A stretch of DNA of 46,357 bases from Carpediemonas membranifera (taxonomy: Eukaryota > Fornicata): NCBI GenBank assembly GCA_019828565.1, contig JAHDYR010000061.1, forward strand, positions 1 to 46,357, read 5' to 3'. The translations under genes were made by a program, and so were the position numbers. The number at the start of each line of letters is the position of its first letter. Within the stretch, counting starts at the first letter, position 1. The notes beneath the pieces are model-generated. The model had not been told where the DNA came from. It saw nothing but the letters and a program-made list of their open reading frames with translations, and did no database searches. Shown here piece after piece: positions 1 through 8,891 of the stretch.

Positions 1-47
1 TGCCGGTTTGCCTCATCATCATCACCAAATGTATCAACAAATGTAGA

Positions 48-175
48 ATGAAACGCAACAACACCAACAACAACAATAACAACAACAATGCAGAAGAATG
101 GAATGGAATGGAATGGAAATGGAATGGAATGGAATGGAATGGAATGGAATGGCCAACAACAACAACAACAACACC
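48..175. repeat. CAA and GGAAT microsatellites
   Basis: Runs of CAA/AAC flank about eleven copies of GGAAT between roughly 96 and 152. This is simple-sequence DNA. Open frames across it have only repeated residues and are not genes. Confidence 0.9.
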
Positions 176-223
176 ACCTCGCCAGCCCGACCGACTTGAG
201 AGCCTGCGAGAAGGTGCTAGGCA

Positions 224-719
224 TCACAGCGGACATCGCAGATGGTGCCCCGGTGAATAGCAACCAGTCAGAGAGTTCCGGGGAATCTGGAGCTCGCTCA
301 CATCAATATCGCGGGCTGATGTGGCAGTCATGCCCGTGTGGCTGATGATAAGAGCCAGCGCATTGTAGGGGAAGACTAGTCGGACAATAGCTTCCGATGC
401 GACAGGCTCAAACTGCCCAAGCGGCTTGACATTGTCTCTGCCGGAGTTTCGGAATGAGTTGACGGCACTGAGAGTGACAGCAGCGGTTGCCTTGTTCAAT
501 GATGCAGCAAAACCGGGCACAAGCGATCTAACCTCCTCGGATCGGATCACGGAGAGCGCTTCATCCTCGGTACTCCCTCGCTCACGTTGTAAGAATTGAA
601 CGAACCGCGAAAGGTTGTTTTGCGACCGCTTTCCGGGAAGATTTCTTCTTAATCTTGTTCAACCAAGCTTCTTTCATAGCTTCCATGGTTGTTTCCATCT
701 CCTGCGGGCTTCCTTCCAT
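224..719 (-). pseudogene. E-family gene fragment, frameshifted and truncated
   Basis: No known domain is recognised. Read on the minus strand from the ATG at 719, a short frame runs into a second frame through a one-base shift near 590-610. The joined product resembles the helical C-terminal part of the protein at 30000-31307: a Met/Ala-rich helix, an acidic stretch, a Ser/Ala-rich helix, then a hydrophobic segment with the pattern IVRLVFPYNALALIIS. That segment matches ILFAIVHPEHFSQVITS and YMILFPNLFWDLLSS in the two other minus-strand members. The C-terminal end of the family is missing, because the frame runs into unrelated sequence. The similarity was judged by eye at pattern level, so family membership is probable, not certain. 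A MITE-like element starts 2 bp upstream of the start codon. Confidence 0.4.
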
Positions 720-720
720 C

Positions 721-1052
721 GATATACGGATTTCAGACTTTCGTCATGCACAAAAATTCGAATCTCTCCAAATGCCCAAAACAGTGGTCAAACCGTGTTC
801 AGGGGTACAATAGAGTGCCATAGGCACGTTCTTGCATTTCAAAAATATTCTAGAGGTCGTTCATAAATTCTCAGATGGCCAACAGTACGAAAGTCTGAAA
901 TCCATTTATCATGAGACCCGACAAATTTGAAATCCATTTATCGGGTGGATACATCACTGTAGAGGGTATTCATGGATATAGGTGCCTTTTTCGGTGCCGA
1001 GGGGAGTCAACATTTGAGGTCGTGCAGGCAGAAAGTCTGAAATCCGTATATC
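721..1052. mobile_element. MITE-like element with 22-bp terminal inverted repeats
   Basis: The 22 bases at 721-742 are the exact reverse complement of 1031-1052 (core GAAAGTCTGAAATCC). Two further, looser copies of the same motif lie inside at about 889-911 and 925-948. The length of 332 bp, the lack of a coding frame and the inverted ends fit a non-autonomous DNA element. No clear target-site duplication is seen beyond a possible TC or ATC. Confidence 0.5.
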
Positions 1053-1170
1053 TCATCACTGCTAATAGATCCTGGCAGACAACGGCCTCTTGGCAACGCC
1101 TGAGGTGTAAGGATTCGCTTGCCTCTGTGTTGTCGCATCAGCTTCGCTGAAAACGGGGGAACTTGACCCG

Positions 1171-1200
1171 CGCATTCGCGCACTTTATGCTCGCAACGAG
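1171..1200 (+). other. GYGCASTTTATG site with hairpin (copy a)
   Basis: The core GCGCACTTTATG (1178-1189) is followed at once by CTCG CAA CGAG, a short hairpin. A GC-rich imperfect inverted repeat precedes it. This is one of more than a dozen copies of the structured site in the window. Confidence 0.6.
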
Positions 1201-1429
1201 ATTGAAATGGCGAACTTAAGAATAGAAAGAATACTGGCGGCTTTAACGTAGTAGGCATGTACACAACACTAAGAAACATCAGTTGGCGGGCGCAGAGCAT
1301 CACTAAAGCAACAATAATCCCTAAACAACATCAATCATCATAAGTCCATCAGGACCATACGATATGAACAATAAATGAACCACAGAGCAGTATAGATGAT
1401 TTGAGAGTACCAGGCATGGCCAGAATACC
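1184..1429. repeat. Inverted duplicate of 14760-15006
   Basis: These 245 bases recur in reverse complement at 14760-15006 with few changes. Downstream of 1429 the two copies part: here about 690 bp separate the block from the OTU-like coding sequence, while in the other copy it is joined directly to codons of that gene. Confidence 0.85.
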
Positions 1430-1838
1430 GCAATTATCGTCCGTTGATCCACGTGACCTCCATCTGGTCGGTATCCAGAGAACGCCCGTCAGACGCTTGC
1501 AACGGAACATTTAGGGGTGCATCCTGAATGGGGGCCAGATTTGAGGGACCCTTGGTCTGACATGCCATGACCGAGTACTCTAGGGGCCTCCACAGTGCGT
1601 CCCGAGGTACGTTATAGCACCACAGACTTGGTGTGTCTTAGCCTGCACCGCCCGAAAGCTCGCCGGATCACTCCCCATACGTTATATCGCCATTCAGTCC
1701 ACATAATGGGTGTTTTTCGGAGCGATTATATCCCCCGTTTGTATGGTATAACGTTTCCGACACCCTGTTGCCTACGGTTACTGGCAATTTTTCTCATCTC
1801 TGTTATATGTCCATTATTGGGATATAACGAAGAGAAGA
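1430..1838. promoter_or_regulatory. Upstream region of the OTU-like gene with CGTTATA/TATAACG repeats
   Basis: There is no convincing gene here. The motif CGTTATA or its complement TATAACG occurs near 1611, 1681, 1747 and 1821. The last forms an inverted repeat with arms GTTATAT (1803-1809) and ATATAAC around a CCATTATTGG centre, ending 10 bp before the ATG at 1839. A regulatory role is inference. Confidence 0.35.
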
Positions 1839-3598
1839 ATGACGTTCGAATTCCTTCACGAGTGGATCGAGAGCACCTCAGATGATGTGATTGAGGCCGT
1901 TATCACCGAATTCAAGGAGAAGAAGACAAACAAGGCGAAGAGTGCCGTTCTTCGGGACAAATTGCTCGACGAGAACGATATCTTCGATATAGTCGTCAAG
2001 AACGGTACGTAATTGGTGCAAATGTTTATATAGGGATCAACTTCAACCACCTGTGCTCATATTTCGAGATTCAGGGCGAGAAGAAGGCAGAACTCGAGGC
2101 ATTGCTGTCTCAGCAGGTGCAGGATAAGACCTCGAACGAGATCATCGAGGCAACCTTCACGGAGAAGGAGATGAAGGCGTTTGAGTCGGCCGCTGTCACA
2201 GCCTTCAAGAACTCCAAGAGGGCTGAGTATGCCAAGGAGAATGAGGGCGCGCGTATCGAAAAAGAGGCGCTGAGTGTCAAGGTTCGGGCGTGGCGCAACG
2301 CGACATCCACCAACGCGCTTGTGCGCGACCATGTCACAGCAATGGTTGCCAGGGTGCGCAGCAAGGAGGCAGACCTTGCTTACATGAAGCACTCCTGCCG
2401 CTCGTACTTCGAAGAGTACATCATCGCCCTGGAATGGTTGGAGACCCCCGCGGGAGAAGGTACGCCCCTGCTCCCCCAGTTACTGGCGCTATCATCGATT
2501 ACTATCACAAAATTGTTCGAGGATACAAGAAGAGAGTCAAGCAGTTGAGGAAGAGCTTGACGGCAAAGAGTGAGGAAGTCATCACGCTGCATCGACGCCT
2601 TCTGCAGCAGCAGGCTGAGCGAGAGGCAGCCTATGACGCTGACAAGTCCATGGATGCATCACTCCCATGCAGCCCCATCCCGCCACAGTCTGGCACAGTC
2701 TCCAGGACTTCCTGTCCCCGACGCGATACGGACGAGGCGCAGGCAGCCATGTCTGTGAAGCGCAAGGCCCTCATCATCACGCCCGAGAAGGCCAGGCCAG
2801 AGGACTCGGAGGAGGAGTCAGAGGAGGAGGAGATAGAGGAGGAGGTGACTGTTGAGGAAGAAGGGTGAGTCAGATGAGGAGGACGTGACCAAATGCGACG
2901 CCTGTATCCAGACTGAGCCCGAGAAGGCCAGACCTGTGACCTGCGAGACTGGAACTGAGATGAACGAAGGTGACGACCGTACCCCGACAGATGACAAGGA
3001 TGTCCAGACCGAGGAGAGAGAGGACTGCCTGGACGAGTTCACACGTCACCTCCGGTCGAAGTTCAAGCCGTACAACCCCCCAGGCGATGGTGACTGTGTT
3101 GGCCACTGCCTCAGGCATGTGTCTAACGAGCGTGACGTACCGACAACAGATTGGCGTAAGCAGCTTCAAGCTGCTGCAGGGATTATGCAGAAGCGCGACC
3201 TACTTCCGGCAGACTATCAGCTCTTTTACAGCCATGCCAGTTCAACAGGCAAGGGTGGCAAGAACGACAGTCTTCCATACTGCCGGGACACCGCAATTCA
3301 GGTCTGGTCACAGATTCACAACATGCCCATTGCATCCATCCAGGACGGCACAATCGTCTTCTTCCAGGGTAGAGACAAGGGTTACATCACCCTGACAAAC
3401 ACTAATGCGAGCATGTCCGTCATCCGTGTCATTGCAAACGTAATTGGCGTCAATGACTACATTTATATCTCCGGCACGCCAACTGACGTCACAGCACACG
3501 CGGAAGTGTACCATGCAACACCTGTTGAGCTGAGGAAGGCAGAATCGCACCTGTCTGCCCAACAGAACACAGAGGATGACTGTTATTTTGTGGAATGA
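1839..3598 (+). CDS. OTU-like cysteine protease gene, copy 1 (intron candidate, two compensating frameshifts)
   Basis: Probable deubiquitinase-like protein. A first exon from the ATG at 1839 encodes about 55 residues and ends at a GTACGT donor (2005). Candidate acceptors are TTCAG at 2074 and GCAG at 2090; the latter keeps the frame. The next frame holds a Lys/Ala/Glu-rich helical region, then a coiled coil and an acidic stretch, then the C-terminal domain. That domain has GDGDCVGHC (nominal catalytic Cys at about 3094), a second conserved block LPYCRDTAIQVWSQ, and a late His in HAEVYHA, as expected for OTU proteases. Two one-base frameshifts (about 2475, in a C run, and about 2865) cancel each other; the middle part matches the intact copy at 13165-14709. 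IQTE and VQTE motifs lie before the catalytic domain. An AATAAA lies at 3850. The OTU assignment rests on motif pattern only. Confidence 0.55.
2005..2090 (+). other. Candidate spliceosomal intron in OTU-like gene copy 1
   Basis: GTACGT at 2005 follows an open first exon. A T-rich stretch leads to TTCAG (ends 2074) and GCAG (ends 2090). Only the second acceptor joins the flanking frames without a shift. It is short (70 or 86 bp) and not otherwise proven. Confidence 0.4.
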
Positions 3599-3849
3599 GT
3601 CAGTAGTAAATGAATGAATTGCGGTGGCGTCGTGGTGCTGCCGTGGTGCTGTTGGCTTTGGGGCGCTGACTGGACAGCTGGTGGCAGTATTGATGTTGTT
3701 TATGCAATTAAAGTTCCTATCGTTTCTTCTAGCTCGTTCCTTGTGTGGTTTCGTGGTTCCTTTGACTCGTTTGATGTTGTTGTTGAGTATCATGGGCCAT
3801 AGCGGCCGTCAGACGCTATTGATGTGTTATTATGCAAGCTTATATCCTC

Positions 3850-3855
3850 AATAAA
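3850..3855 (+). terminator. AATAAA polyadenylation signal candidate
   Basis: A canonical hexamer lies 250 bp after the OTU-like stop codon, just before the palindromic site at 3882. The inverted partner near 20635 has CACTAAAG on the equivalent strand, so the signal is not conserved. Confidence 0.35.
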
Positions 3856-3881
3856 GCTCTATAGCTCATTGGCACTGAGAA

Positions 3882-3933
3882 AATAGTGGGAAGTCGGTTC
3901 CCACTATTGGTGCACTTTATGGCTCGCAACGAG
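3882..3933 (+). other. Palindrome + GYGCASTTTATG + hairpin site (copy d)
   Basis: An inverted repeat with 11-bp arms (AATAGTGGGAA / TTCCCACTATT) and a 5-base loop spans 3882-3908. It is followed by GTGCACTTTATG (3910-3921) and the hairpin GCTCG CAA CGAG (3922-3933). Confidence 0.8.
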
Positions 3934-4044
3934 ATTGAATGACGAACTCCGTCATCCGTGTCATTGCAAAAAGGTGATTAGCGTCAGTGACTACATTTAT
4001 CTCCAACTCATCTACAAATGCAAATATCGAGTGTCTCCACCCCA

Positions 4045-4200
4045 TCATCTCTGCAATCTCTGCAAAGACTGCCATGAGAACTACTCTGCAATTGCGGGAA
4101 TCAAACTGAGTAAAACTGACTTGTGCTTGTGTTTTGGCGTGTCTTCGGTTGGGCTGTTGACTGACAGTGTTTATCGGCTGCTACAGGTTTCTCTCTATTT
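4045..4200 (+). pseudogene. 3' fragment of the zinc-finger gene
   Basis: The reading frame encodes the last CxxC pair and tail (CKDCHENYSAIAGI and following residues) of the zinc-finger protein at 16539-17855, with near-identical DNA in opposite genomic orientation. The rest of the gene is absent. It is a remnant left by a deletion that joined the 3' ends of the 859-aa gene and the zinc-finger gene. Confidence 0.8.
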
Positions 4201-4210
4201 ACAGATCTAT

Positions 4211-4432
4211 TCACATCGAAAACTCGTTGTAATTTGCTATGTAGTATGAACAAAATGTCTTGATCCTTGCCGTGCAGCGCTTCATCTGCTCTAATTCACC
4301 ATCAATGCGAGAATCAATGAAGTGCGCTCGTTGAATCCCATAAACAACGTCTAGCTCCAATTCTATCCCTTCAATCGTTAATGCTATACGTTTCGCCGGC
4401 GATACCGGCGTCGCTCGTGTGTTTTTCTTCAT
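4211..4432 (-). CDS. Small FIDSR-motif protein, duplicate copy
   Basis: Function is unknown. This is the inverted duplicate of the gene at 16361-16591, with the same IELELDVVYGIQRAHFIDSRID core. Here a run of five A residues after the original start (four in the other copy) shifts the frame, so the upstream ATG leads out of frame. The usable start moves to the ATG at 4432 in MKKNTRATP, which removes about five N-terminal residues. The protein is about 73 aa, alpha-helical in appearance, and has no signal peptide or membrane segment. Confidence 0.45.
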   Translation of the reverse strand: MKKNTRATPVSPAKRIALTIEGIELELDVVYGIQRAHFIDSRIDGELEQMKRCTARIKTFCSYYIANYNEFSM

Positions 4433-4448
4433 CGGGCGTCATCTGAAA

Positions 4449-4477
4449 TGCGCAGTTTATGCGGAGCCTGGTTGGCT
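4449..4477 (+). other. GYGCASTTTATG site with hairpin (copy j1)
   Basis: TGCGCA precedes GTTTATG. Then follows AGCC TGGTT GGCT, an inverted repeat with a stem different from the other copies. It lies 17 bp upstream of the FIDSR gene and points away from it. Confidence 0.55.
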
Positions 4478-4478
4478 G

Positions 4479-4486
4479 TATAAAAG
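4479..4486 (+). promoter_or_regulatory. TATA box candidate
   Basis: TATAAAAG lies just after the hairpin of site j1, oriented away from the FIDSR gene. The inverted partner at 16311-16318 keeps it. No convincing gene lies downstream, so its target is unknown. Confidence 0.4.
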
Positions 4487-5336
4487 AGGTCCAGATGTGT
4501 ATCTATCCCTGTATTGACTATCGTGCGTGGAAGAGCGGCGAGCTTCTGGAATCAACGGGGCGAATCTGCCCTGTGTATTCCGGCAGCGCACGGCCCTGCC
4601 ACACGTCCTAACTCGTCATTAAGGTCGTTAGTGACCCTACAAACACTCATACGCGCATCATCCTACCTTTCATTAACGAGATTGACTCTCGCACCGCCCC
4701 AAATGGCCGTATGAACCAGGCGCTTGCCGGTCGCAACCTTTCGTCATCAATAGAACTCTATGCTCGCCACTTCACTGTTCCAGCAGGGTTATGTTGCCAA
4801 TCGGGACGTTTCAGATGTCTGAGCGAGCGATACTGAGTAAAAGCCGACTTGATATTGATTAGTTGTGGGAAAAGAGGCTTATGGCATCTAGAATGAGCGA
4901 AAGCATGCTCAGATGGGCAAATATCTCGAATGCTGTCTTGCTATGAGCTCTATCACAGTCATTTCTGGATATCTCCGACATTGCTTCCGTCATTACCATT
5001 TTTTTTCATGCAGGCGGCGTGACCTTAAACTGAACAATAACAATAACTCCCCCAATTGGAAGAGTTCACACCTGAAACCATTATGCCTGAGGTTTCAGCC
5101 AAGGGCGAGTACATTGCCGTCTTTTTTAATTCCAATAACTTTAACTTTTTTCTTCGCGTTGACCGCCCAAGAATGTTCTCCTTACACGACGGTCTGGGCA
5201 TCATCGTGTAGTAATACTTGTGTTTACTCGGCCTCTTGGTTTTTAGTTGCAGCGTAGAAAAATTCCCTGAGCTGTGCGCTCATCAATAACGCCTCTCGAC
5301 TCGGCCCGAGTCTTTTGCTAAAAATCTCGAGATCTG

Positions 5337-5423
5337 TTCTGTCCCCTTCGCAGATTTTTGTTGGATCACAAGCACTACTGGTGTAGATCAGATCCTGCAA
5401 AAAACTGCGAAGGGGACAGAGCC
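5337..5423. repeat. Inverted repeat with CTGTCCCCTTCGCAG arms
   Basis: Arms of about 32 bp (from TTCTGTCCCCTTCGCAG, and its complement ending CTGCGAAGGGGACAGA) are separated by about 19 bp. The arms include GGATC/GATCC at their inner ends. The whole structure is kept in the inverted copy at about 15383-15469. Confidence 0.8.
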
Positions 5424-5600
5424 AAAGTGGTCGAACTTGAAAAAAATGGCTCTCGTCGTCAAGAAGAAGTCACCCATACTCAGGTCACAGCTTAGCCCAC
5501 AGTTAGCCATCAATGCAGTGAATAGAGAACTAGTACTGCTACCCAGCCATACCATTCTTATTTACTGACAGAGCCTGGTTCCTCTGATTAATTCAAACGT

Positions 5601-5662
5601 CTTGACTTAAAGTCAAGTTTTGGCCTTGACTTTAAGTCACAAAAACTTGACTTGAAGTCAAG
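5601..5662. promoter_or_regulatory. Cluster of three CTTGACTTNAAGTCAAG palindromes
   Basis: Near-perfect 17-bp palindromes at 5601-5617, 5625-5640 (last arm imperfect) and 5646-5662 are spaced 21-24 bp. They are conserved in the inverted copy at 15140-15205. This looks like a binding-site array for a dimeric protein; that role is inference. Confidence 0.6.
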
Positions 5663-5673
5663 GAATTGACAGT

Positions 5674-6609
5674 ATGGCGGCAGGGGGGGGCCTTCTCATC
5701 CGTGGACTGCCCGGCCACCCTCACCTGCCCCTGGTATTCTCTGATCTCTGCTCGGTCTCTGCCTCTGAAAGGCAAAACTGTCGGTCTAGTGTGGCCGCTG
5801 TGGTCCATGCACGCTGCTGAATCTGCTGGAGGTGCTGTTAGTATTTGTATGTTGCTGTTTGCTTTGGTCTCTGCTTATCTTTGAGGCATATCTGCATTTG
5901 GTCTCTGGATGTTCGTCGATGCACTGTCTCTGAAAGCTTCCCGGATGGTCTATGTTGGTCATATGGTTGCTTACTATAAATATGTTCGTTATCTGCGGTC
6001 ACTGTTTGTTTCTCTGTAATTCTCTGATACTTTTGCTGCGATTCTTCGTTGCCATTTTCGCCTGCATGAAAAAAAGTTGGCTAATGTATCGTCCTGAAAA
6101 TCGGTCAGCGTGGCCTTGTGCGGCTCCTGCAACTGTGTAGGGGTCTCGGTTTTCTTCTTTTTCTCTGGTTCGGCCGTAAACTGCGTTACGGCAAAATGGC
6201 GCGGTGTCCAAAAATGCACGCTGTTTTTCTCCGTGTACGGTCTCTGAATTTTGGGACTAACTTCACCCTAGGTAGTGCCTACCTAAGGACTATCTCTGGA
6301 CTCTGTGCCTCTGCTTGATCACTCCTCCTTCACTCTGAACATGCCAAAGACCAAAAGTGGTCGCGGCTTCTCGGTGTTCTCTGTGGGTTTCCCTGCTTAC
6401 TCTGATAAATATCTGTTCATTGTACTCTTGTATTGTCTCTGTGTTGGGCGTGGAGCTCCCACTCGCGCCCGGCGGAGATCCATGAATGCACCTTTGAGTT
6501 TGGCGGACAGGAAGCTGAGGCCGCTCCTTCTGAGCTGATGGGGGCGCTGTACCAGTTTACTGAGACAGGCCGTTGGCCTTTTATCCATCCCCGAACATAG
6601 TCTTTCGAC
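5674..6609. other. Region without a recognisable gene
   Basis: The sequence is rich in CTCTG/TCTCTG words and has only short frames. The one notable feature is at 6059-6086, a stretch almost identical to 15786-15811 (CGCCTGCATGAAAAAAA...). It is probably decayed repetitive DNA. Confidence 0.4.
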
Positions 6610-7092
6610 TTAGCTGAATTCGATGGCGGACTCCTTAGCTGTCTTCCATATCTTTTCCCAGTCATCTCCTCTTTCAACCTCTGGGCACTCACACATAATG
6701 TGGGCCGCCGATCCCAGCGGCTGACCCCTTACCCACTCCCTGATTAGTGCCTGCTTCCTGGCTTGGTTTGGCTGCTCTCTCGCTATTTGCCACAGTAACA
6801 CTATCTCGCTCTCCTTTGTGCACAGGGGGCACCTCCTTTGTATCTTGTGTTTGAGTTCCTCACCCATCGCCAGGTCCGCCAGCGCTCGCTCTGGGCCTTC
6901 TCCCCTTTCCGCTGATGATGGAGACGGGCTGACATTCGCTGCCACCGACACTATTCTTTTCCACTCTGCCCTTGACTGCCACTTCCCTGTCTTCCTACTT
7001 ATGGCCGGTTTCCCCGCCATGCACTTTCCCATACGTTTGGGTCCTAGGACTTCCATGAGCCCCACCGCTGTCTTGCTCTTGCACCTGGACAA
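6610..7092 (-). pseudogene. Possible LINE retrotransposon 3' coding fragment
   Basis: The 160-residue frame contains CPLC near its middle and H-x4-C later (AAHIMCECPEVE), with Trp- and Arg-rich surroundings. This recalls the C-terminal Cys/His knuckle found after reverse transcriptase in several non-LTR families. No reverse transcriptase motif is present, and the spacing between CPLC and the His is unusually long, so this is tentative. Confidence 0.25.
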
Positions 7093-7093
7093 G

Positions 7094-7262
7094 GTACTAC
7101 ACAGTCGAGGACATAGTGTCTATCGACTGGAAGAATGGCACGGCCGTCGTTAAGTGGTTGAAATACAACGAGACGACCGTGGAGCCTATCAGCGCTGTTA
7201 AACACCTGGAAGTCGTTAAACGCAAGGCTCGCAAAGCGCGCAGATCCCTTGACAAATACTAG
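7094..7262 (+). pseudogene. Ty3/gypsy integrase C-terminal fragment
   Basis: An open stretch encodes a short beta-rich domain (IVSIDWKNGTAVVKWLKY, then PISAVKHLEVV) and a basic tail ending in a TAG stop. This is the shape of the SH3-like or chromo-like end of gypsy integrases. A purine tract (AAGGGGGGG, 7312-7320) follows 50 bp later, as expected before a 3' LTR. Upstream integrase sequence is absent. Confidence 0.45.
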
Positions 7263-7311
7263 GTACATCCTCTTTTCCCCTTCCTCAGCGAGGCGGGGTT
7301 TTCTCTCAGTC

Positions 7312-7330
7312 AAGGGGGGGTAGTGACACG
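7312..7330 (+). mobile_element. Polypurine tract and presumed 3' LTR start
   Basis: AAGGGGGGG is followed by TAGTGACACG, similar to the polypurine tract / TGT...LTR junction of gypsy elements. Only about 57 bp separate it from a protease frame, so an LTR is not complete and the element is rearranged. Confidence 0.35.
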
Positions 7331-7379
7331 TTGATTTCGGGATAAATCTCCGCAATATTCTCTCTCTATCAGCGCAGAT

Positions 7380-7739
7380 CAGGCCAAGTCCAAGATCAAC
7401 CTACCACTCGTACCTGTTTTAGTGGGTAAGCAGAAGTTGACAGCGCTATTAGACTCGGGGGCTAACGTGTCGAGCATCCACCCTCGCCACGCAGCCAAGC
7501 TCGAGGTCACCTCCACCACACAGGAGCGCGTCGCAACAGCAGGCGGCGAGAAACAGTCACAGGGTCGAGTCAACGCTGCGATTAAGTTACAACCATCATC
7601 GTTCACCCCGCGCACTTGCACATTTAACGCCGAGTTACTCCTACTCGACACCGACTTCGACCTGATCTTGGGGCATACTGTCAACATCCCTAGATTATCT
7701 TTGCTAAACCCTAGATTATCTTCGACCTCAAAACGCTAG
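7380..7739 (+). pseudogene. Retroviral-type aspartic protease fragment
   Basis: The frame has the active-site block LLDSGANVSSIHP, followed about 65 residues later by DFDLILGHT, which is equivalent to the usual hydrophobic-ILG flap region of retropepsins. It ends at a stop soon afterwards with no reverse transcriptase. This is a relic of a Ty3/gypsy-like pol or gag-pol gene next to the integrase relic. Confidence 0.6.
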
Positions 7740-7748
7740 ATAATCTAC
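7691..7748. repeat. Cluster of TAGATTATCT motifs
   Basis: Three copies (7691, 7712, and TAGATAATCTA on the opposite strand at 7737) lie within 57 bp. A similar cluster of TAGATTATCTA occurs at 36994-37050. Confidence 0.5.
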
Positions 7749-7930
7749 AATTTCTTGCTCAGAAATGAAGTATTCATTAAATTTAAGCTATTTAGAGATA
7801 AACGAAGGTCTTCTTTAGAGTCCATATGATGTACGTAGAGCATGGAAAGAAGCTCTGGCTCTGACTCCTTGCCTGGTTTGAGCATTTCGCCGTGCAGGTT
7901 AAGACGAAACGATAAAATGGACAATAACAG

Positions 7931-8034
7931 AAAATCTAACAGGTAGATTCACTACGATAGTGATTATGTGAGTAGTTGAAAGGAGGTACATATGCGCATA
8001 ATCACTTTCAGAGTGAATCTACCTGTTAGATTTT
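7931..8034. mobile_element. Foldback/MITE-like hairpin with 38-bp arms
   Basis: Bases 7931-7968 pair with 7997-8034 except for one 5-base patch (ACGAT against CTGAA). The arms start AAAATCTAACAGGTAGATTC. The 28-bp loop has no frame. It fits a small non-autonomous element or a transcribed hairpin. Confidence 0.6.
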
Positions 8035-8415
8035 GAGATATGGTCGATTTCTTGTTTTTTGACTTGGCTAGAGTCGAATTGAAGAAAAGGAGAGGCTATT
8101 ACTCAGGGAATATTGCTCGTCAAAGAAAAAGCAAGCAAGGCCGCGAGGTATGGCCACCCGACCTACAAGATGGGCTGGGTGTCATCGCGTAAGGACGACC
8201 GGTCGTGCGCGGTCAACGCTGACAAAACTTAGCGATTTAGAGAAATAAATGGCGCCACCGTATTCAGCACAAGACAGTGAACTCAGCTATATGGTTTTTT
8301 CTCAGTATATTTACCCAGCGGCTGATCCCACAGTTTAAGGACGGGTATTAGCCTGCACTTTGCATGAAAAAATTCTGCCTGAACACGACCAATTGTCCAA
8401 AACACAGCATTTAGC
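8035..8415. other. Region without a recognisable gene
   Basis: No frame or repeat is supported. At 8352-8367 the word TGCACTTTGCATGAAAAAA partly resembles both the TTTATG site core and the CATGAAAAAA motif found at 6064 and 15791. It lies about 60 bp upstream of the FIDSR gene. Confidence 0.35.
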
Positions 8416-8622
8416 ATGCAACAGGAGCTGGAAGCAGCTGCAACATCTATTCTAGACCATTCCACAACGATTACGCAGGAAATTGACGCAATAGAGGCCA
8501 TTCAGTCCCATTACTTCATAGATTCACGCTTGAACGATATTACGAGCAGTATCAGGCAAGAAACAAGAAAGCTGAACGCGATTGGTGACTCCTTTCTCGC
8601 TGCGACATTTGCAGCATACTGA
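8416..8622 (+). CDS. Small FIDSR-motif protein, cassette 1
   Basis: Function is unknown. The 68-residue product is helical and acidic/Gln-rich, and shares IDAIEAIQSHYFIDSRLNDI with the IELELDVVYGIQRAHFIDSRID core of the 76-aa gene at 16361. The two are clearly related but diverged. In both cassettes the gene is on the plus strand and convergent with the zinc-finger gene, which supports it as real despite its size. The start is the ATG at 8416; no earlier in-frame ATG gives similarity. Confidence 0.5.
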   Translation: MQQELEAAATSILDHSTTITQEIDAIEAIQSHYFIDSRLNDITSSIRQETRKLNAIGDSFLAATFAAY

Positions 8623-8891
8623 CAGCCACGACACGCCATTAAGCTTACGTCAGGGAGCGCCATCGCCAAGCAAGTAAATTGAGCTGTATACGACCACCAG
8701 AGACGGACGTATGAGTCAGAACGGTGTGCTACCGGAATACGCAGGGTGTTTTGTGCCCTGTTGATTCCAGGAGCACGCTGTCCTGGGTCACACAGGATTA
8801 TCACATAATCACTGAGCAATCGGGCTCATGGTACATTGTTTCATTGGATCTATCTTCATGAAAATATGTTTGAAAAGATTCAATTGTATCT
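8623..8891. other. Intergenic block related to sequence near the second FIDSR gene
   Basis: On the minus strand, 8700-8765 contains CTGGAATCAACRGGGC and GTATTCCGG words that recur near 4551-4595 and, inverted, 16205-16260. The reading frames differ, so conservation looks non-coding. Confidence 0.3.

Larger units (their letters stand above)
3600..4045. repeat. Inverted duplicate of 20440-20900
   Basis: This block recurs in reverse complement just downstream of the 859-aa gene at 17903-20476. Its right end contains the last few codons of that gene (reverse strand), which shows that it derives from an intact copy. It stops abruptly near 4045, where sequence from the zinc-finger gene begins, so about 3.7 kb is missing relative to 16745-20440. 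Some tandemly repeated GGTGG-type bases near 3620-3660 differ between copies. Confidence 0.85.
4046..5673. repeat. Large inverted duplicate of 15130-16745
   Basis: About 1.6 kb here is repeated in reverse complement at 15130-16745 with only scattered changes. It contains the zinc-finger 3' fragment, the FIDSR gene, a structured site, a TATA box, a strong hairpin and a cluster of CTTGACTT palindromes. Apart from the FIDSR frame, no coding region is convincing between 4433 and 5673. Confidence 0.9.
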
